DNA from: Cymbomonas tetramitiformis
Taxonomy: Eukaryota; Chlorophyta; Pyramimonadophyceae; Pyramimonadales; Pyramimonadaceae
Reading direction: 5' to 3'
Assembly (NCBI GenBank): GCA_001247695.2
Contig: LGRX02033400.1
Coordinates: forward strand, 62,001-126,000
DNA: 64,000 nucleotides
In this document: positions 29,535-41,354 of the stretch, in pieces
How the letters are laid out: each line of letters opens with the position of its first letter
How positions within the stretch are numbered: the stretch's first letter is position 1
The notes under the pieces: generated by a model
What the model saw: only the letters and a program-made list of their open reading frames with translations
Database searches by the model: none
What the model was told of the DNA's origin: nothing
Made by a program: the position numbers and the translations under genes

Positions 29535-30869
29535 ATGATAATGTCATTTTCATCGAATAGTGTGTTACCTGCTGGTGTTCCGGCTGCGAACTCCGCCCAG
29601 GCAGTTTTATTGGCGGGGGTTCGCTCACTGACCCGTGAGCGCTTCGAGGAGAGCGTAGCGAAGCACGTCATCCGGAAGTGTTTCCGTGAGAAACATGAGA
29701 GGTTCACCGGCACGCACTGAGTCCAACGCGCAGGTGCTCCTCGCTAAGCTGGTGCCTGCCCTTCAGGAGGCATTCGAGGCACAAGACGTTTTGTTTGCGC
29801 CGCTTTTCGACTTTGAGGACTCCACGTTGGCCGTCCGCTCCGAGGCCAACAAACTGCTATTTTCGACTCTCGAGCTCATCGTGTGTCCCGCCTCACCGGC
29901 GGGGGACTGGCTCGATGCATCTGCGACGCAGCACCCGATGGACGGCAAGCGGGGTTTACTGGAATTCGCACGTCGTCTGCTGGACACCTGGACTCCGGTG
30001 CACCCTTTCAGGGGACATCGGACCTCCTTGGCGTCCGCTTCAAGCCCTACACCGACCTGTCGGAGTCTGTCACGGACTTCAACGCAGCCTTGCGATCCGC
30101 GAGGAGGAGGAACACCTTGGACGATGACGAGGTGAAGGAGCTGTTTATCACGGCGCTGGATCCGACGTTCTACGCGCCGGTGGTGTCGCGGCTCTTCACG
30201 CATCAACAACGGGCGGCCGTGGACCTCTTGACCATGCAGCAATGGGTGATCGAGTGCTACGCCCGACACGTCCAGGCCGGTACGCACACTGCCACCCTGT
30301 CCGCAGCGGCCGTGGCCACTGACGGTGACAGCTCGCAGCTGTCCGACCTCACGGCCATCATCCTCGACGTGAAGCGGCAGATGAAGGTCTTGACGGACAA
30401 GGTCAACGGCAAGGAGTTTACCCCGCGGGCGGACAAGATGAAGATTGGCAGCGGAGGTGGCGGCTCCGATGTTCGTTTTGCGGCTGGTGACCCCCCGACT
30501 GGGGGGAACTGGTCGCAGTCGCAGGGGAGGAAGCGCGTTGCCTTTCACAAAGGCAGCGGCGACTTCATTCCGTTTTGCCAAAATTCGACGTGCAAGAAGG
30601 ACGAGGCACGCCACTGGCACCGCGACTGCCCGAATGGCGGCAAGCACGGCGCTGGGGGAAGCTTCCACAGCTTCTCCCTCGGTGACATCGAGAACGACTT
30701 GCTGTCGGAGCAGTTTCAGACGGCCATGGACGAGCACGACGGCGCGCGGTTCGATGCACTCTGCCTTCTGGCGGGGGGCAGGCCGGAGATGCTCGATGGC
30801 GTTTCGGCATGTGCCTTCGGGCTCGAGCCGGAGCGGGAAGATGGTGCGTTGCAGGACTTCCTCCCCTAA
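29535..30869 (+). pseudogene. gag-like gene, frameshifted
   Basis: Gag-type ORF with at least two frameshifts (near 29715 and 30005). Recognisable parts: an N-terminal helical region (RFEESVAKHVIRKCF; QVLLAKLVPALQEAFEAQD), the block DDDEVKELFITALDPTFY, ALSDLT-type coiled segment ILDVKRQMKVLTDKVNGKEF, and a zinc-knuckle-like Cys-x4-Cys-x8-His-x3-Cys (CQNSTC...HWHRDC), then an acidic DIENDLLSEQFQTAMDEHD. The same blocks occur at 54757-55230 plus 60236-62202, and at 46450-47078. Gag packages element RNA. No pol follows, and no LTR was found around this copy. Confidence 0.7.
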
Positions 30870-30887
30870 TGCCAGCCTGTCACCCAC

Positions 30888-31382
30888 ATGGGGGGCTTCA
30901 CGGTAGGTGGTGTTGAGAGCGGGATCTCGGCTGCCACTTGCACACATGTCCGGGAGGACCCACCGCCGGCTCCACCGCCGGCGGAAATCACGCGTGTTTA
31001 CCCAGACGAGTCAGAGGCGACCGACGACGGTGTCGTGATGCCGGTGGACCCCCGATGCACGCACACGAGCCCGACCTCTGCTTTGCAGACAGGATCGCGC
31101 AGATGGGTGGGCTTTCGGTCACGGCTGAGGGCAAGGATTTGCTTGGTAATGCGGTACATGCACGCCGAGTCGGAGACCGACTCTTGCGGCAGCGATGTGG
31201 ACGAGTCTGCTGCTGGGTATGACCCTACTGGCAGTGGGGATGCGGTTCAGCAGCCTCCGGCCCCTCGACAGGGATGCGGTACACCGCCTTGGGGGTTTGG
31301 CCGCTCTTCGGCAATTGTTGTGATGGTTTGTGCACTCTTTTTGTCTATTGGGCGCACCTTACGGTGGGTTTACCCACCGTAA
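30888..31382 (+). CDS. gag-associated ORF with hydrophobic end
   Basis: A 164-codon frame just after the gag-like stop. It contains an acidic patch (SETDSCGSDVDESAAG) and a hydrophobic segment near the end (SSAIVVMVCALFLSIG). The related gag copy at 61.7 kb has the same order: an acidic patch, then a hydrophobic segment (LALPALMCLACVSAV). It may therefore be the C-terminal part of the gag polyprotein, cut off by a stop and by the TIR element starting at 31342. Low confidence as an independent gene. Confidence 0.35.
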   Translation: MGGFTVGGVESGISAATCTHVREDPPPAPPPAEITRVYPDESEATDDGVVMPVDPRCTHTSPTSALQTGSRRWVGFRSRLRARICLVMRYMHAESETDSCGSDVDESAAGYDPTGSGDAVQQPPAPRQGCGTPPWGFGRSSAIVVMVCALFLSIGRTLRWVYPP

Positions 31383-33022
31383 GAGACATTCGAAAACCGC
31401 ATCGTTAGAGCTAGCATATTGTGCCAACTTGGGCAAACCCATGCTTTTCGACACACCTTGGGGGTTATATTAGTGCGTGGACTTGAAAAAAGTACTTTAC
31501 ATACTGTATAGATGCGTCTAATATGCGTGCTAATACCAAGGGGTCAAGCAAAAAAACACCTCAAATCCTTACGGTGGGTTACCCAATTATTGCATCCTTG
31601 GGTAGATTTTGAACATGCCCATCACATTCGGAATGTACCTATCACAATATTTTCATGAACTATGGCCCATTCCTATACTTGGCGCCATTCGATATATCGA
31701 ATATATCACTCTACACAAGTAACTTAACCCCTAATAAGCGGATGGAATCTTTAAGGTTTGAGAATCCGCACATATTTCGCGATAACTCAAGCATCGGATA
31801 ACCAAATTTACTTTTGAACACAGCTACGGAAACGTCTACTCATGGCGGATTGTATAAGCGTGTCTAAAATGCCGTTCCTAGAATATTCGTCAAAATTTTA
31901 TTTGATAGACTTGATAGCAAAATTTACTCTTTAACCTAGAAAAAAACCCTGATGCCGACCCTAGTATAGTAAGTGTGCATCATGCCTAATGCTCAATATC
32001 AATAATGTGTTATATATCCGCGTTAGGGCGCATGTAACGCTCGTTACATGTGTGCCCTATGATTGCCATACTCATGATATGCGAAATTTTAGGTTTAAAC
32101 CGCAACCCTCGAAAACGTATGTCTGATTTGACTATCTCCAAATACATATTTGCATGCAGCTTGCCGAGAGGTTTTCAGAACTGTCTTCAAAAGTGAATTT
32201 GACATTCGTACGGCTTCACAATGTAGAATTGAGTGATCCGTCCGTATACGGTACAAACCGCTCATTAGGGGTTAAGAAAAAAAACAAAAAAATATTTGCA
32301 ATTTCAATGTTTTCCCATACTTAAGGGCAAAAATGACGATATTTTGTCTATACGGGGATATATATGCATGTTTCTCGCGAAGTATTGACTCAAGGTGGTA
32401 AAAATAGATCAAACTTAACGAAATATACCCATGCGCACATTGGCATCGTGGATGAAACGTAGAAATCGGGCCACGTTTGTGTGCATTTGGGATCACGGCC
32501 AGAGTATATTGCTTACCGTGGCGGGCCGGCCCGGGGCCGTAGCTCACCACTCCGGGCCGCATGCGGGCCGATGGAATATATGGATGCGGGCCGTGACGTT
32601 TGATATGAAAATACCAAAATTTATGCAAAATTATGCGATTTTTACAATATCACCATACTTAAAATTATTTTTTCGCGCCTGCGGCGGGCAATTTTGGAGA
32701 GTGGCTGTATTGGCCGAAAGCGGGCCAGTGGATTTGCTGATTGCGGGCCGTAAAGAAAAAATAAAGCAATACACGCTGATCACGGCACCGAACGTGCCAT
32801 CGGAGGTATATTGGGATGGATACCGCGGATATATCCGATCACAAAAAGTACATGTCATTCGGCTTTGTCCAGCTAAACATGAATGTCTAGTTGTGAAATC
32901 ACATATGATCGACCATATTTGAGACCATTCGATGTGCATTATGGTGTTAACAAACTACGCTATGGTTAACCCACCGTAAGGCGTTCTTACGGTGGGTTAC
33001 CCCACCTTGAGCCCAATAGACA
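31342..33022. mobile_element. TIR element or fold-back, 1.7 kb
   Basis: Inverted ends: TGTCTATTGGGC...CTTACGGTGGG...CCCACCGTAAG at 31342-31383, and the reverse complement at 32986-33022. Each end is itself palindromic (CTTACGGTGGGT/ACCCACCGTAAG), with another CTTACGGTGGGTTACCC at 31568. The interior is AT-rich, with no transposase recognised; an ORF at 32431-32922 is unconvincing. Probably a non-autonomous DNA transposon inserted at the end of the gag-like gene. Target duplication not identified. Confidence 0.5.
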
Positions 33023-33157
33023 TTTTGTGTTTGCGCCACCGCGGCGCCACTCTCAGCTGCGGCTCTTGGCGAGGCATGCGCACCGGGCCACACCGGCCTG
33101 GAGGTCGGCGGTGCTGCTGAGGCAGCTACAAGCACATCTCCGTTAACTTTTACGACT

Positions 33158-33511
33158 TTGACATGCTGCGAGGCCGGCTTGGGCGCTGCGGCGCCGGCTG
33201 CTACTCCACCGCGCCGGCACGGCAGGCACCGTGCTCGGCAGGGGTTTCACGATGCGAACATCGGGCTTTATGTCCCGGTACACCCGCCCCCTCCACCGCT
33301 GTACTGGGATGCTCCACCGTCACCGGATTATTCACCGGGACCTACTACAGACGAGGAAGAAGGGGAAGGTCCATCACACGGCGATCAAGACTTTTCGGAT
33401 TTCCTCTGTGACTCCACGAATGATTCAATCACGGCATCGGCAACTTCGATTTACGGCACTAATAAGTATGACTGTGCTGCGGGCTGGCACAGCAGTGCAA
33501 CCGCCAACTAG
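33158..33511 (+). CDS. Hypothetical Pro/acidic ORF
   Basis: 118 codons. A Pro-rich stretch (VHPPPPPLYWDAPPSPDYSPGP) is followed by an acidic one (TTDEEEGEGPSHGDQDFSDF). No domain recognised. It may be the displaced end of the gag-like gene beyond the TIR element, since gag ends in this family are also acidic and proline-rich. Could also be chance. Confidence 0.3.
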   Translation: MTCCEAGLGAAAPAATPPRRHGRHRARQGFHDANIGLYVPVHPPPPPLYWDAPPSPDYSPGPTTDEEEGEGPSHGDQDFSDFLCDSTNDSITASATSIYGTNKYDCAAGWHSSATAN

Positions 33512-33728
33512 TGGCTAGAAAGTTAATCATGCCGCTCCTGCACAGTGAGCTTGACCGTCGCTGTATGTGCAGAGGGGTCCGATCACGGGCCGGTTTTATC
33601 TTTGCAACTCTTGACTGGGAACAGCCCTGCCAGAAAGGACAGGCCTTGCCTTAGAGCTGGATTTCCACCGCAGGCTGTAGATGGTGTTTGTTCACAGGTT
33701 TCCACTTCGGCTGGCCGGTCACCATCAC

Positions 33729-34790
33729 TGCAAACCGCAGGAAATCGTGTTTTGCACTTGGCATGCATGCGCGTCACATGAATGTGTTGATAAAAGGTCA
33801 TCGCCGAGTTTGGGAAGGTGCACCAAGTTAGTTGAAGGCACTAGAAAGTTGCATAGCCAAGATTTTAGGGTTTTAGGGTTGCTGGCGGGTGAAATATTGG
33901 CTGTGAGAGCAGGGGTTTCGCATATGCGGGGTCCGCTATAAAGTGCATAATTTCGGTAAATGTTATTATACGGCTTAATATTTTTGGAGAAGTTTGGAGA
34001 AGGTTTGGACAAACTCAAAAATATAAAATTTTGACATTTAGGGTTTAGGAGTAGTCGTGCGGGGCCATTTTGGTCACTGCAAACCGCAGGAAATCGTGTT
34101 TTGCACTTGGCATGCATGCGCGTCACATGAATGTGTTGATAAAAGGTCATCGCCGAGTTTGGGAAGGTGCACCAAGTTAGTTGAAGGCACTAGAAAGTTG
34201 CATAGCCAAGATTTTAGGGTTTTAGGGTTGCTGGCGGGTGAAATATTGGCTGTGAGAGCAGGGGTTTCGCATATGCGGGGTCCGCTATAAAGTGCATAAT
34301 TTCGGTAAATGTTATTATACGGCTTAATATTTTTGGAGAAGTTTGGAGAAGGTTTGGACAAACTCAAAAATATAAAATTTTGACATTTAGGGTTTAGGAG
34401 TAGTCGTGCGGGGCCATTTTGGTCACTGCAAACCGCAGGAAATCGTGTTTTGCACTTGGCATGCATGCGCGTCACATGAATGTGTTGATAAAAGGTCATC
34501 GCCGAGTTTGGGAAGGTGCACCAAGTTAGTTGAAGGCACTAGAAAGTTGCAGAGCCAAGATTTTAGGGTTTTAGGGTTGCTGGCGGGTGCAATATTGGTT
34601 GTGAGAGCAGGGGTTTTTGCGTATGCGGGGTCCGCTATAAAGTGCATAATTTCGGGAAATGCGTTATTATACGGCTTGATATTTTTGGAGAAGTTTGGCG
34701 AAGGTTTGGACAAACTCATATATATAAAATTTTGACATTTAGGGTTTTGGAGTAGTCGTGCGGGGCCATTTTGGTCACTGTAAACAGCAG
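33729..34790 (+). repeat. 349-bp tandem repeat with TTTAGGG-like motifs
   Basis: Three full units and a fourth partial one begin near 33723, 34072, 34421 and 34772 (GGTCACTGCAAACCGCAGGA). Each contains ATTTTAGGGTTTTAGGGTTG and CATTTAGGGTTTAGG, which resemble plant-type telomere repeats. The first two units are nearly identical. Small ORFs inside are repeated by the array and not supported as genes. Confidence 0.9.
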
Positions 34791-34835
34791 GAAATCGTGT
34801 TTCCCTACAAATTTTGGAAACCCCAGTGCATATGT

Positions 34836-36240
34836 ACGCGACATGTACCCGGGACGTGTACCCGACGTGTACCCAACGTGTACCCAACGTGTACCCGACG
34901 TGTACCCAACGAGTACCCGACGTGTACCAAAACAGTAAAAAACGGGGTTTGGTACATGTCGGGTACACGTGTACTTTGCCTTGTACCCGACGTGTACTTG
35001 CTCGCGGCGCGGCATGCGTACCCGGCATGTACCCACGAACGGGTACACGACGGGTACATGTGTATGTTTATGTACCTTATGCCGCCTGCGCATGTACCCG
35101 ATATGTACCCATGGACGGGTACATGTGTACCGCATATGTACTCAGGTTACCGTTGGATGTTACCGTTACTTGTTACCGTTGGGACACCCGGGGTACACTG
35201 TAGGTACATATGTACAGTAATCACTCACATTTAAGGAAACTCGACGTTAAGGAAATAGCCAGCGTTTCGGGGGGGGGGAGGGGTACCCAACTCGATGAGA
35301 AAAGCTGGCTGGATTTTCCGACTTATGAGATGGCCTGAAATAAGGAAAATGACCGCTGGCTGCCTAGCTGGAGAGGCATTTCTTAAACTAAGAAAACTTC
35401 GCCGGGAAATTGACAAATATGGTATATTTGATGGGTTTTCATGATTTTTTGCACAAAACTTGTCTTAGAGGTTTAAGTTCCTAATAGTCTGTTTCAGATA
35501 TAATATCGTCATCAAAATCTTGCTTTAATTCTTTAAGCTGCGCACGGCTCTCAGGGTCCATTTTCTCGGAAAATGAACACCTTAAGAGAACGGGCTGGCT
35601 AGGGAAGGTGTCCACGTGGATGGTTATGGAATTCGCTGGCTGGCTCACGAGATCGCGGTCCACTATCCATAGCGTTCTCTTATGACGCTGACGCTGGCGG
35701 GGGGGGGGGTACCCAACTCGATGAGAAAAGCTGACTGACCTGGATTTCTCTGTTTTCTTACAGGTGGGTGATTACTGTACTTAGGCCGGGTACATATGTA
35801 CTTATTGATAATAACATGACTGGTGCGCACGTACCATACATGTACCTACATACGCATCAAGTACATGCCGGGTGCGCATGTACGCAGGCCAGGTACATAT
35901 GTACGTAAGCCAGGTGCATATGTACTTATTGATATTAACATGACTGGTGCATATGCACCCCGCATGTACATTTGAGTGAGGTACATGCCGGGTACGCATG
36001 TACGCAGACCAGGTACATATGTACTTATTGATACTAACATGACTGGTGCATACGTACCCCATATGCACGTGTATATCGGTGCATTATTAGTACACATGTA
36101 CCAAGCGTGTACGAGCCTCCCATACATATGTACCCAATATGTACGTACGTATGCATAAGTACGCTATAGGTGCATGTGTACTCGAAAAGGGTACACATAC
36201 ACGCAATGGTGGGTACAAGCTCGTGCGCGTGTACGAGGCC
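34836..36240. repeat. GTAC-dense degenerate repeat tract
   Basis: 34836-34960 is a degenerate ~10-bp tandem repeat (CGTGTACCCA). The tract continues to about 35220 and resumes 35780-36240 with palindromes such as GTACATATGTAC and GGTGCATATGTAC. The density of GTAC is far above chance. 35221-35780 between them holds two direct copies of GGTACCCAACTCGATGAGAA (35278 and 35709), both preceded by a G run. Confidence 0.75.
35481..35663 (-). CDS. Short hypothetical ORF
   Basis: 60 codons from ATG, ending in an acidic helix-like segment (AQLKELKQDFDDDIISETDY). The composition is protein-like compared with surrounding repeats, but the ORF is short and has no family match I can name. It may be an exon. 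Confidence 0.25.
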   Translation of the reverse strand: MDRDLVSQPANSITIHVDTFPSQPVLLRCSFSEKMDPESRAQLKELKQDFDDDIISETDY

Positions 36241-37257
36241 TATCTATATGCACAATATCACAAGAGGATTGCGAAAATGTGTGCTACTTACATAAAGTGT
36301 GTCCACAATGCGTATGCTATGCGAAGGCTAGCACATCACGCATACGCATGGAACACTCGAGCATGTTTAATACAATCATAATAATACGATAGTGTAGCTA
36401 GCTTGGCACGATGGGATACAATTGGGACTACTCATCTCTATCCTACCAATACGCAGAATAACGTTATATTCGTACAATTTCTAGTTCCAACACTACGATT
36501 GTAAACAATCTATCAACCTAGCACGCTCGAAGGGAAGCTTGAAGCTCATGAAGTACTCGAGGCGGTCGATTTTCTCCATTTGGGGTTTCTCCAAAACAGC
36601 CGATCTGAAAAGTAAAGCAAAGAACCAACACTTAGTAAAAAGCGGAAAACGCATTAAAGATTCCCTTGTGCAAAACATAACTAGCAACCTAGGAACCTCA
36701 AAGAAGCGCGAATGTGAACGCGAGATGATGGTGGAAAAATTGATTTCACCACTCGAATATTTTCAGCGATCTGAAAAACAAAACCAACCAAGTAACGTTC
36801 AGTAAAGATGAAGAGAATATAAGTGACAAACGAAATTAACGAAGGAAAATGAAAAGGAGAGGTGGAGTGAGTTGGATTTGAACCAACTATTTCGAGTGCA
36901 AAGGACTCGCGGGAATCTTCCCGTTCACTCCAAGTCAAAGTTCCGCGCATGCCAAGGATGAGCGCGCTAAGCACACACAAAATAATACATATACATATAA
37001 AAACATGCACTACAAACCTGTGACATATTGCAGCGAGCAAGAATGAGAAATATCATAACATGCAACCCGCTAGCGAGGCCACCGCACGCTGCTGCACACT
37101 GCTGGACGGTGAAATGTGAAGCGTGACGACTCTAGCGGTGAGTTTGAACTTTTACAGTATTCTGCAAAAATGCCTACAGTGGACACCTTCACTTCCCGTT
37201 CAGCAGTGAACGTTTCCACATCAAATTTTATATCCGGTACATAATGTTATGTGCATC
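36241..37257. other. Unassigned stretch before satellite
   Basis: Apart from the tRNA-like sequence at 36864-36931 and a diverged satellite edge from about 37150, I see no supported gene. Confidence 0.4.
36864..36931 (-). tRNA. tRNA-like sequence, probable pseudogene
   Basis: 68 nt on the minus strand with a perfect 7-bp acceptor stem (GGAGTGA/TCACTCC), a perfect 5-bp T stem with loop (GTTGG TTCAAAT CCAAC, matching the B box GGTTCAAATCC), and a 5-bp anticodon stem (CGAGT/ACTCG) with loop CCTTTGC. The D-arm region is too short (15 nt) and lacks GG, and position 33 is C rather than U. Anticodon TTT would be Lys. Better viewed as a degenerate or organelle-derived tRNA. Confidence 0.4.
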
Positions 37258-37876
37258 GTGATATGGCGCTTTGGAGTTCGATCGAGTTTTATCGACGGAC
37301 TCCAAATCTGTCAGCGCTCCACATCAAAATTCATATCCGGGACATAATGTTATGTGCATCGTGATGTGGCGCTTTGGAGTTCGATCGAGTTTTATCGACG
37401 GACTCCAAATCTGTCAGCGCTCCACATCAAAATTTTATATCCGGGACATAATGTTATGTGCATCGTGATGTGGCGCTTTGGAGTTCGATCGAGTTTTATC
37501 GACGGACTCCAAATCTGTCAGCGCTCCACATCAAAATTTTATATCCGGGACATAATGTTATGTGCATCGTGATGTGGCGCTTTGGAGTTCGATCGAGTTT
37601 TATCGACGGACTCCAAATCTGTCAGCGCTCCACATCAGAATTTTATATCCGGGACATAATGTTATGTGCATCGTGATGTGGCGCTTTGGAGTTCGATCGA
37701 GTTTTATCGACGGACTCCAAATCTGTCAGCGCTCCACATCAGAATTTTATATCCGGGACATAATGTTATGTGCATCGTGATGTGGCGCTTTGGAGTTCGA
37801 TCGAGTTTTATCGACGGACTCCAAATCTGTCAGCGTTCCACATCAAAATTCATATCCGGGACATAATGTTATGTGC
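37258..37876 (+). repeat. 104-bp satellite, first block (6 units)
   Basis: Units begin GTGATGTGGCGCTTTGGAGT at 37258, 37362, 37466, 37570, 37674 and 37778. Each unit has a hairpin (TTTGGAGT...ACTCCAAA) and a near-palindrome ACATAATGTTATGT. A diverged edge lies at about 37150-37257. Confidence 0.95.
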
Positions 37877-37879
37877 ATC

Positions 37880-38472
37880 CCCTACGGTCCTAGGAAATTG
37901 TAGTATGTGTATTAAAGGTGTACTAAAGGCATACTAACAGCAGTATATGTAGTCAAGTTAGTATGCCGCTAGTATGCGGCTAGGATACCGTTACGGTACC
38001 TACTACGTGAGACTAGATATTAACGGCATACTGACGCCATACGTCTTAACGACCCGTTAGTACGTGCATATGATGCCGTTAGGACGCCCCTAACACATGC
38101 ATCTTAACTGGTTTTAGGATGCCGTTATGATGTTCATAGGACGACGTTAGGACATACTAACATGTGCATATTAACAGGCGTTAGGATGCCATTATGATGC
38201 TCGTGGGACGACGTTAGGACATACTAACACATGCACTATAACTGGCGTTAGGATGCCATTATGATGTTAATAGGACGACGTTAGGACATACTAACACATG
38301 CACTATAACTGGCGTTAGGATGCCATTATGATCTTAACGCGCCAATATGGCGTTAGTATGCCTGTAATATATTATACTACCGGCATACTAACGCCCATAC
38401 GTACTAACTGTCCTTTACTATGCCTTTAGGACACCTTTAGTGCACATACTACAATTTGCTAGGACCGTAGGG
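37880..38472. mobile_element. 593-bp TIR element in satellite, copy 1
   Basis: Ends CCCTACGGTCCTAG and its inverse, with imperfect inverted repeats of about 60 bp, flanked by a 3-bp ATC duplication (37877-37879, 38473-38475) within the satellite sequence GTGCATCGTGATG. The interior has four ~65-bp subrepeats (GTTAGGACATACTAACA). No ORF: a non-autonomous MITE-like element. Confidence 0.85.
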
Positions 38473-38475
38473 ATC

Positions 38476-39198
38476 GTGATGTGGCGCTTTGGAGTTCGAT
38501 CGAGTTTTATCGACGGACTCCAAATCTGTCAGCGCTCCACATCAAAAATTTATATCCGCGACATAATGTTATGTGCATCGTGATGTGGCGCTTTGGAGTT
38601 CGATCGAGTTTTATCGACGGACTCCAAATCTGTCAGCGTTCCACATCAAAATTCATATCCGGGACATAATGTTATGTGCATCGTGATGTGGCGCTTTGGA
38701 GTTCGATCGAGTTTTATCGACGGACTCCAAATCTGTCAGCGCTCCACATCAGAATTTTATATCCGCGACATAATGTTATGTGCATCGTGATGTGGCGCTT
38801 TGGAGTTCGATCGAGTTTTATCGACGGACTCCAAATCTGTCAGCGCTCCACATCAGAATTTTATATCCGCGACATAATGTTATGTGCATCGTGATGTGGC
38901 GCTTTGGAGTTCGATCGAGTTTTATCGACGGACTCCAAATCTGTCAGCGCTCCACATCAAAATTTTATATCCGGGACATAATGTTATGTGCATCGTGATG
39001 TGGCGCTTTGGAGTTCGATCGAGTTTTATCGACGGACTCCAAATCTGTCAGCGCTCCACATCAGAATTTTATATCCGGGACATAATGTTATGTGCATCGT
39101 GATGTGGCGCTTTGGAGTTCGATCGAGTTTTATCGACGGACTCCAAATCTGTCAGCGTTCCACATCAAAATTCATATCCGGGACATAATGTTATGTGC
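38476..39198 (+). repeat. 104-bp satellite, second block (7 units)
   Basis: Units from 38476, 38580, 38684, 38788, 38892, 38996 and 39100. Together with the embedded element it forms a 1,322-bp higher-order unit repeated once. Confidence 0.95.
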
Positions 39199-39201
39199 AT
39201 C

Positions 39202-39794
39202 CCCTACGGTCCTAGGAAATTGTAGTATGTGTATTAAAGGTGTACTAAAGGCATACTAACAGCAGTATATGTAGTCAAGTTAGTATGCCGCTAGTATGCG
39301 GCTAGGATACCGTTACGGTACCTACTACGTGAGACTAGATATTAACGGCATACTAACGCCATACGTCTTAACGACCCGTTAGTACGTGCATATGATGCCG
39401 TTAGGACGCCCCTAACACATGCATCTTAACTGGTTTTAGGATGCCGTTATGATGTTCATAGGACGACGTTAGGACATACTAACATATGCATATTAACAGG
39501 CGTTAGGATGCCATTATGATGCTCGTAGGACGACGTTAGGACATACTAACACATGCACTATAACTGGCGTTAGGATGCCATTATGATGTTAATAGGACGA
39601 CGTTAGGACATACTAACACATGCACTATAACTGGCGTTAGGATGCCATTATGATCTTAACGCGCCAATATGGCGTTAGTATGCCTGTAATATATTATACT
39701 ACCGGCATACTAACGCCCATACGTACTAACTGTCCTTTACTATGCCTTTAGGACACCTTTAGTACACATACTACAATTTGCTAGGACCGTAGGG
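39202..39794. mobile_element. 593-bp TIR element in satellite, copy 2
   Basis: Same length and nearly identical to copy 1, with the same ATC flanks (39199-39201, 39795-39797) in the same satellite phase, so it was multiplied by array duplication rather than by a second insertion. Confidence 0.85.
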
Positions 39795-39797
39795 ATC

Positions 39798-39950
39798 GTG
39801 ATGTGGCGCTTTGGAGTTCGATCAAGTTTTATCGACGGACTCCAAATCTGTCAGCGTTCCACGCCCAAATATGTTTTCGTGGGATATTTCTATGTGCACG
39901 AACATGTGGCGCTTTGGAGTTCTGGACGGACTTTACTTAATGGACTTTAT
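39798..39950 (+). repeat. Terminal diverged satellite units
   Basis: One unit and a degenerate half-unit (GTGGCGCTTTGGAGTTC recurs at 39905) mark the right edge of the array. Confidence 0.8.
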
Positions 39951-40229
39951 GCTCCTGAAACCTAAGAGTAAGTAGCACGCCTTGCCCAAGAAACATGGGG
40001 ATCAACCGTGGAACAAAGGCTGTCAAGAAAGCTATTTCGAGGAAGCAAGAAAAGGTTGTAGAGAAATGTGTGGTCCCCGATTGTGCGGTCCCCAAAACTA
40101 TTGCACCGGCGATCAAATGTAAGACGTGCCATGGAGGTGGTTCTCAGGGCGGGGGGGCACAAAGCGTTACATTTCGGCAGAATTTTTATTTTAATTTCTT
40201 TTGGCGATAAACTGTATTGACCGACCTGA

Positions 40230-40890
40230 CCGACCTCCGAGAATCATTTGTTAACACCTTAAGGGCGAATTGCCATACTGCTCATACTGATCCTGTTTTC
40301 TAGGAATTTATTTTCACGTTTTCGGCAATAACTCAAGTTCTAGATATCCATTTGCCACGATTCTTCGTATACCTTATATTATGGAACTAGGTGGATGATA
40401 TGGCACCTCACTATCACTCACACCGTATGTGCACACACGAATATATGTGACTCACCATCACCATACTTAAGGAAATTCTGTTGAGGAGCTGCTGGGGGCA
40501 TTTTTGGGCATGTGCCATGAACATGCCACCACTATTGACTTGATGTTATGCGTGGGCGATGACGTATCATGGTGTATATCAATGAAAAAAAATACCTTAT
40601 CCTTAATTCGAAGCCTTTAGAGCACTCTCCATAGAGCACACTTTTGATATCTGCAAGCAGAACACCCCTGCACTTTCCACCAAGTCCCCCACTCGACATA
40701 CCGAGTTTGGTGGACATTGAAGGGTTGAGCGACCTCGCCCAAGTCCCCAATATGGACACCACTACTTCATATATATCCAATAATTGACAACCGTGGCAAT
40801 TATGGATGTTTCCGTGCGCATACTGATCCCATACTGCTAAAAACGAATTCGCCCTTAGGGTGTTAACCCGCCCGAAAGACTCATTTTCGA
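40230..40890. mobile_element. TIR element, ~0.65 kb
   Basis: Inverted ends TTAACACCTTAAGGGCGAAT (from 40251) and the reverse complement near 40845-40866, with further inverted similarity (CATACTGATCC). Interior ORF at 40532-40933 is not convincing. Target duplication not resolved. Confidence 0.5.
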
Positions 40891-41354
40891 AGCTGCAGAC
40901 GCCACAAAAGTGAGTGAACCTTAACCTTAACACTACTTGCGTTCACATGTGGCTTAGCCAAAAGAATTTCAGCATCGTGTGTTGCAGGGTTCATATGCCG
41001 CAACCTGTGGAACTACGCCACAGTCGACCCAAGAGCCAGCTTCTGTAGTCCCTAAAAAGGTCAGCAACTCATAATTACTAGATTCCAAATATAATATATC
41101 AACGCATTGCTAGTTCTATGCCTCGCAACACTCACAACTGCGTGTATGCCCTTTGTGATGCAGAGTTCACTGCAACTGGCGCCGTCGGCGACCCCTGTAT
41201 CTCAGGCTTCTGAGATCTCAGCACCCAAAGCTACTCTTGACCCACAACTAAAGGTGAGCGCTCCTTATAGTTGAATATGTATAAAGCATCGCACCGCATA
41301 GATATACAGATATGCATAAGCACATACATTAGCACACAATTTGTGCTCACCGCA
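40891..41354. other. Unassigned stretch
   Basis: No coding sequence, RNA gene or clear repeat recognised, apart from the approach to the repeats at 41355. Confidence 0.4.

Noticed and set aside
37258..39188. Repeated 65-72-codon ORFs in the 104-bp array
   Set aside because: Each is the satellite monomer read across two units; no start context or variation pattern of a gene.
40532..40933. 133-codon minus ORF
   Set aside because: Lies across a TIR element end and has no recognisable domain; probably chance.
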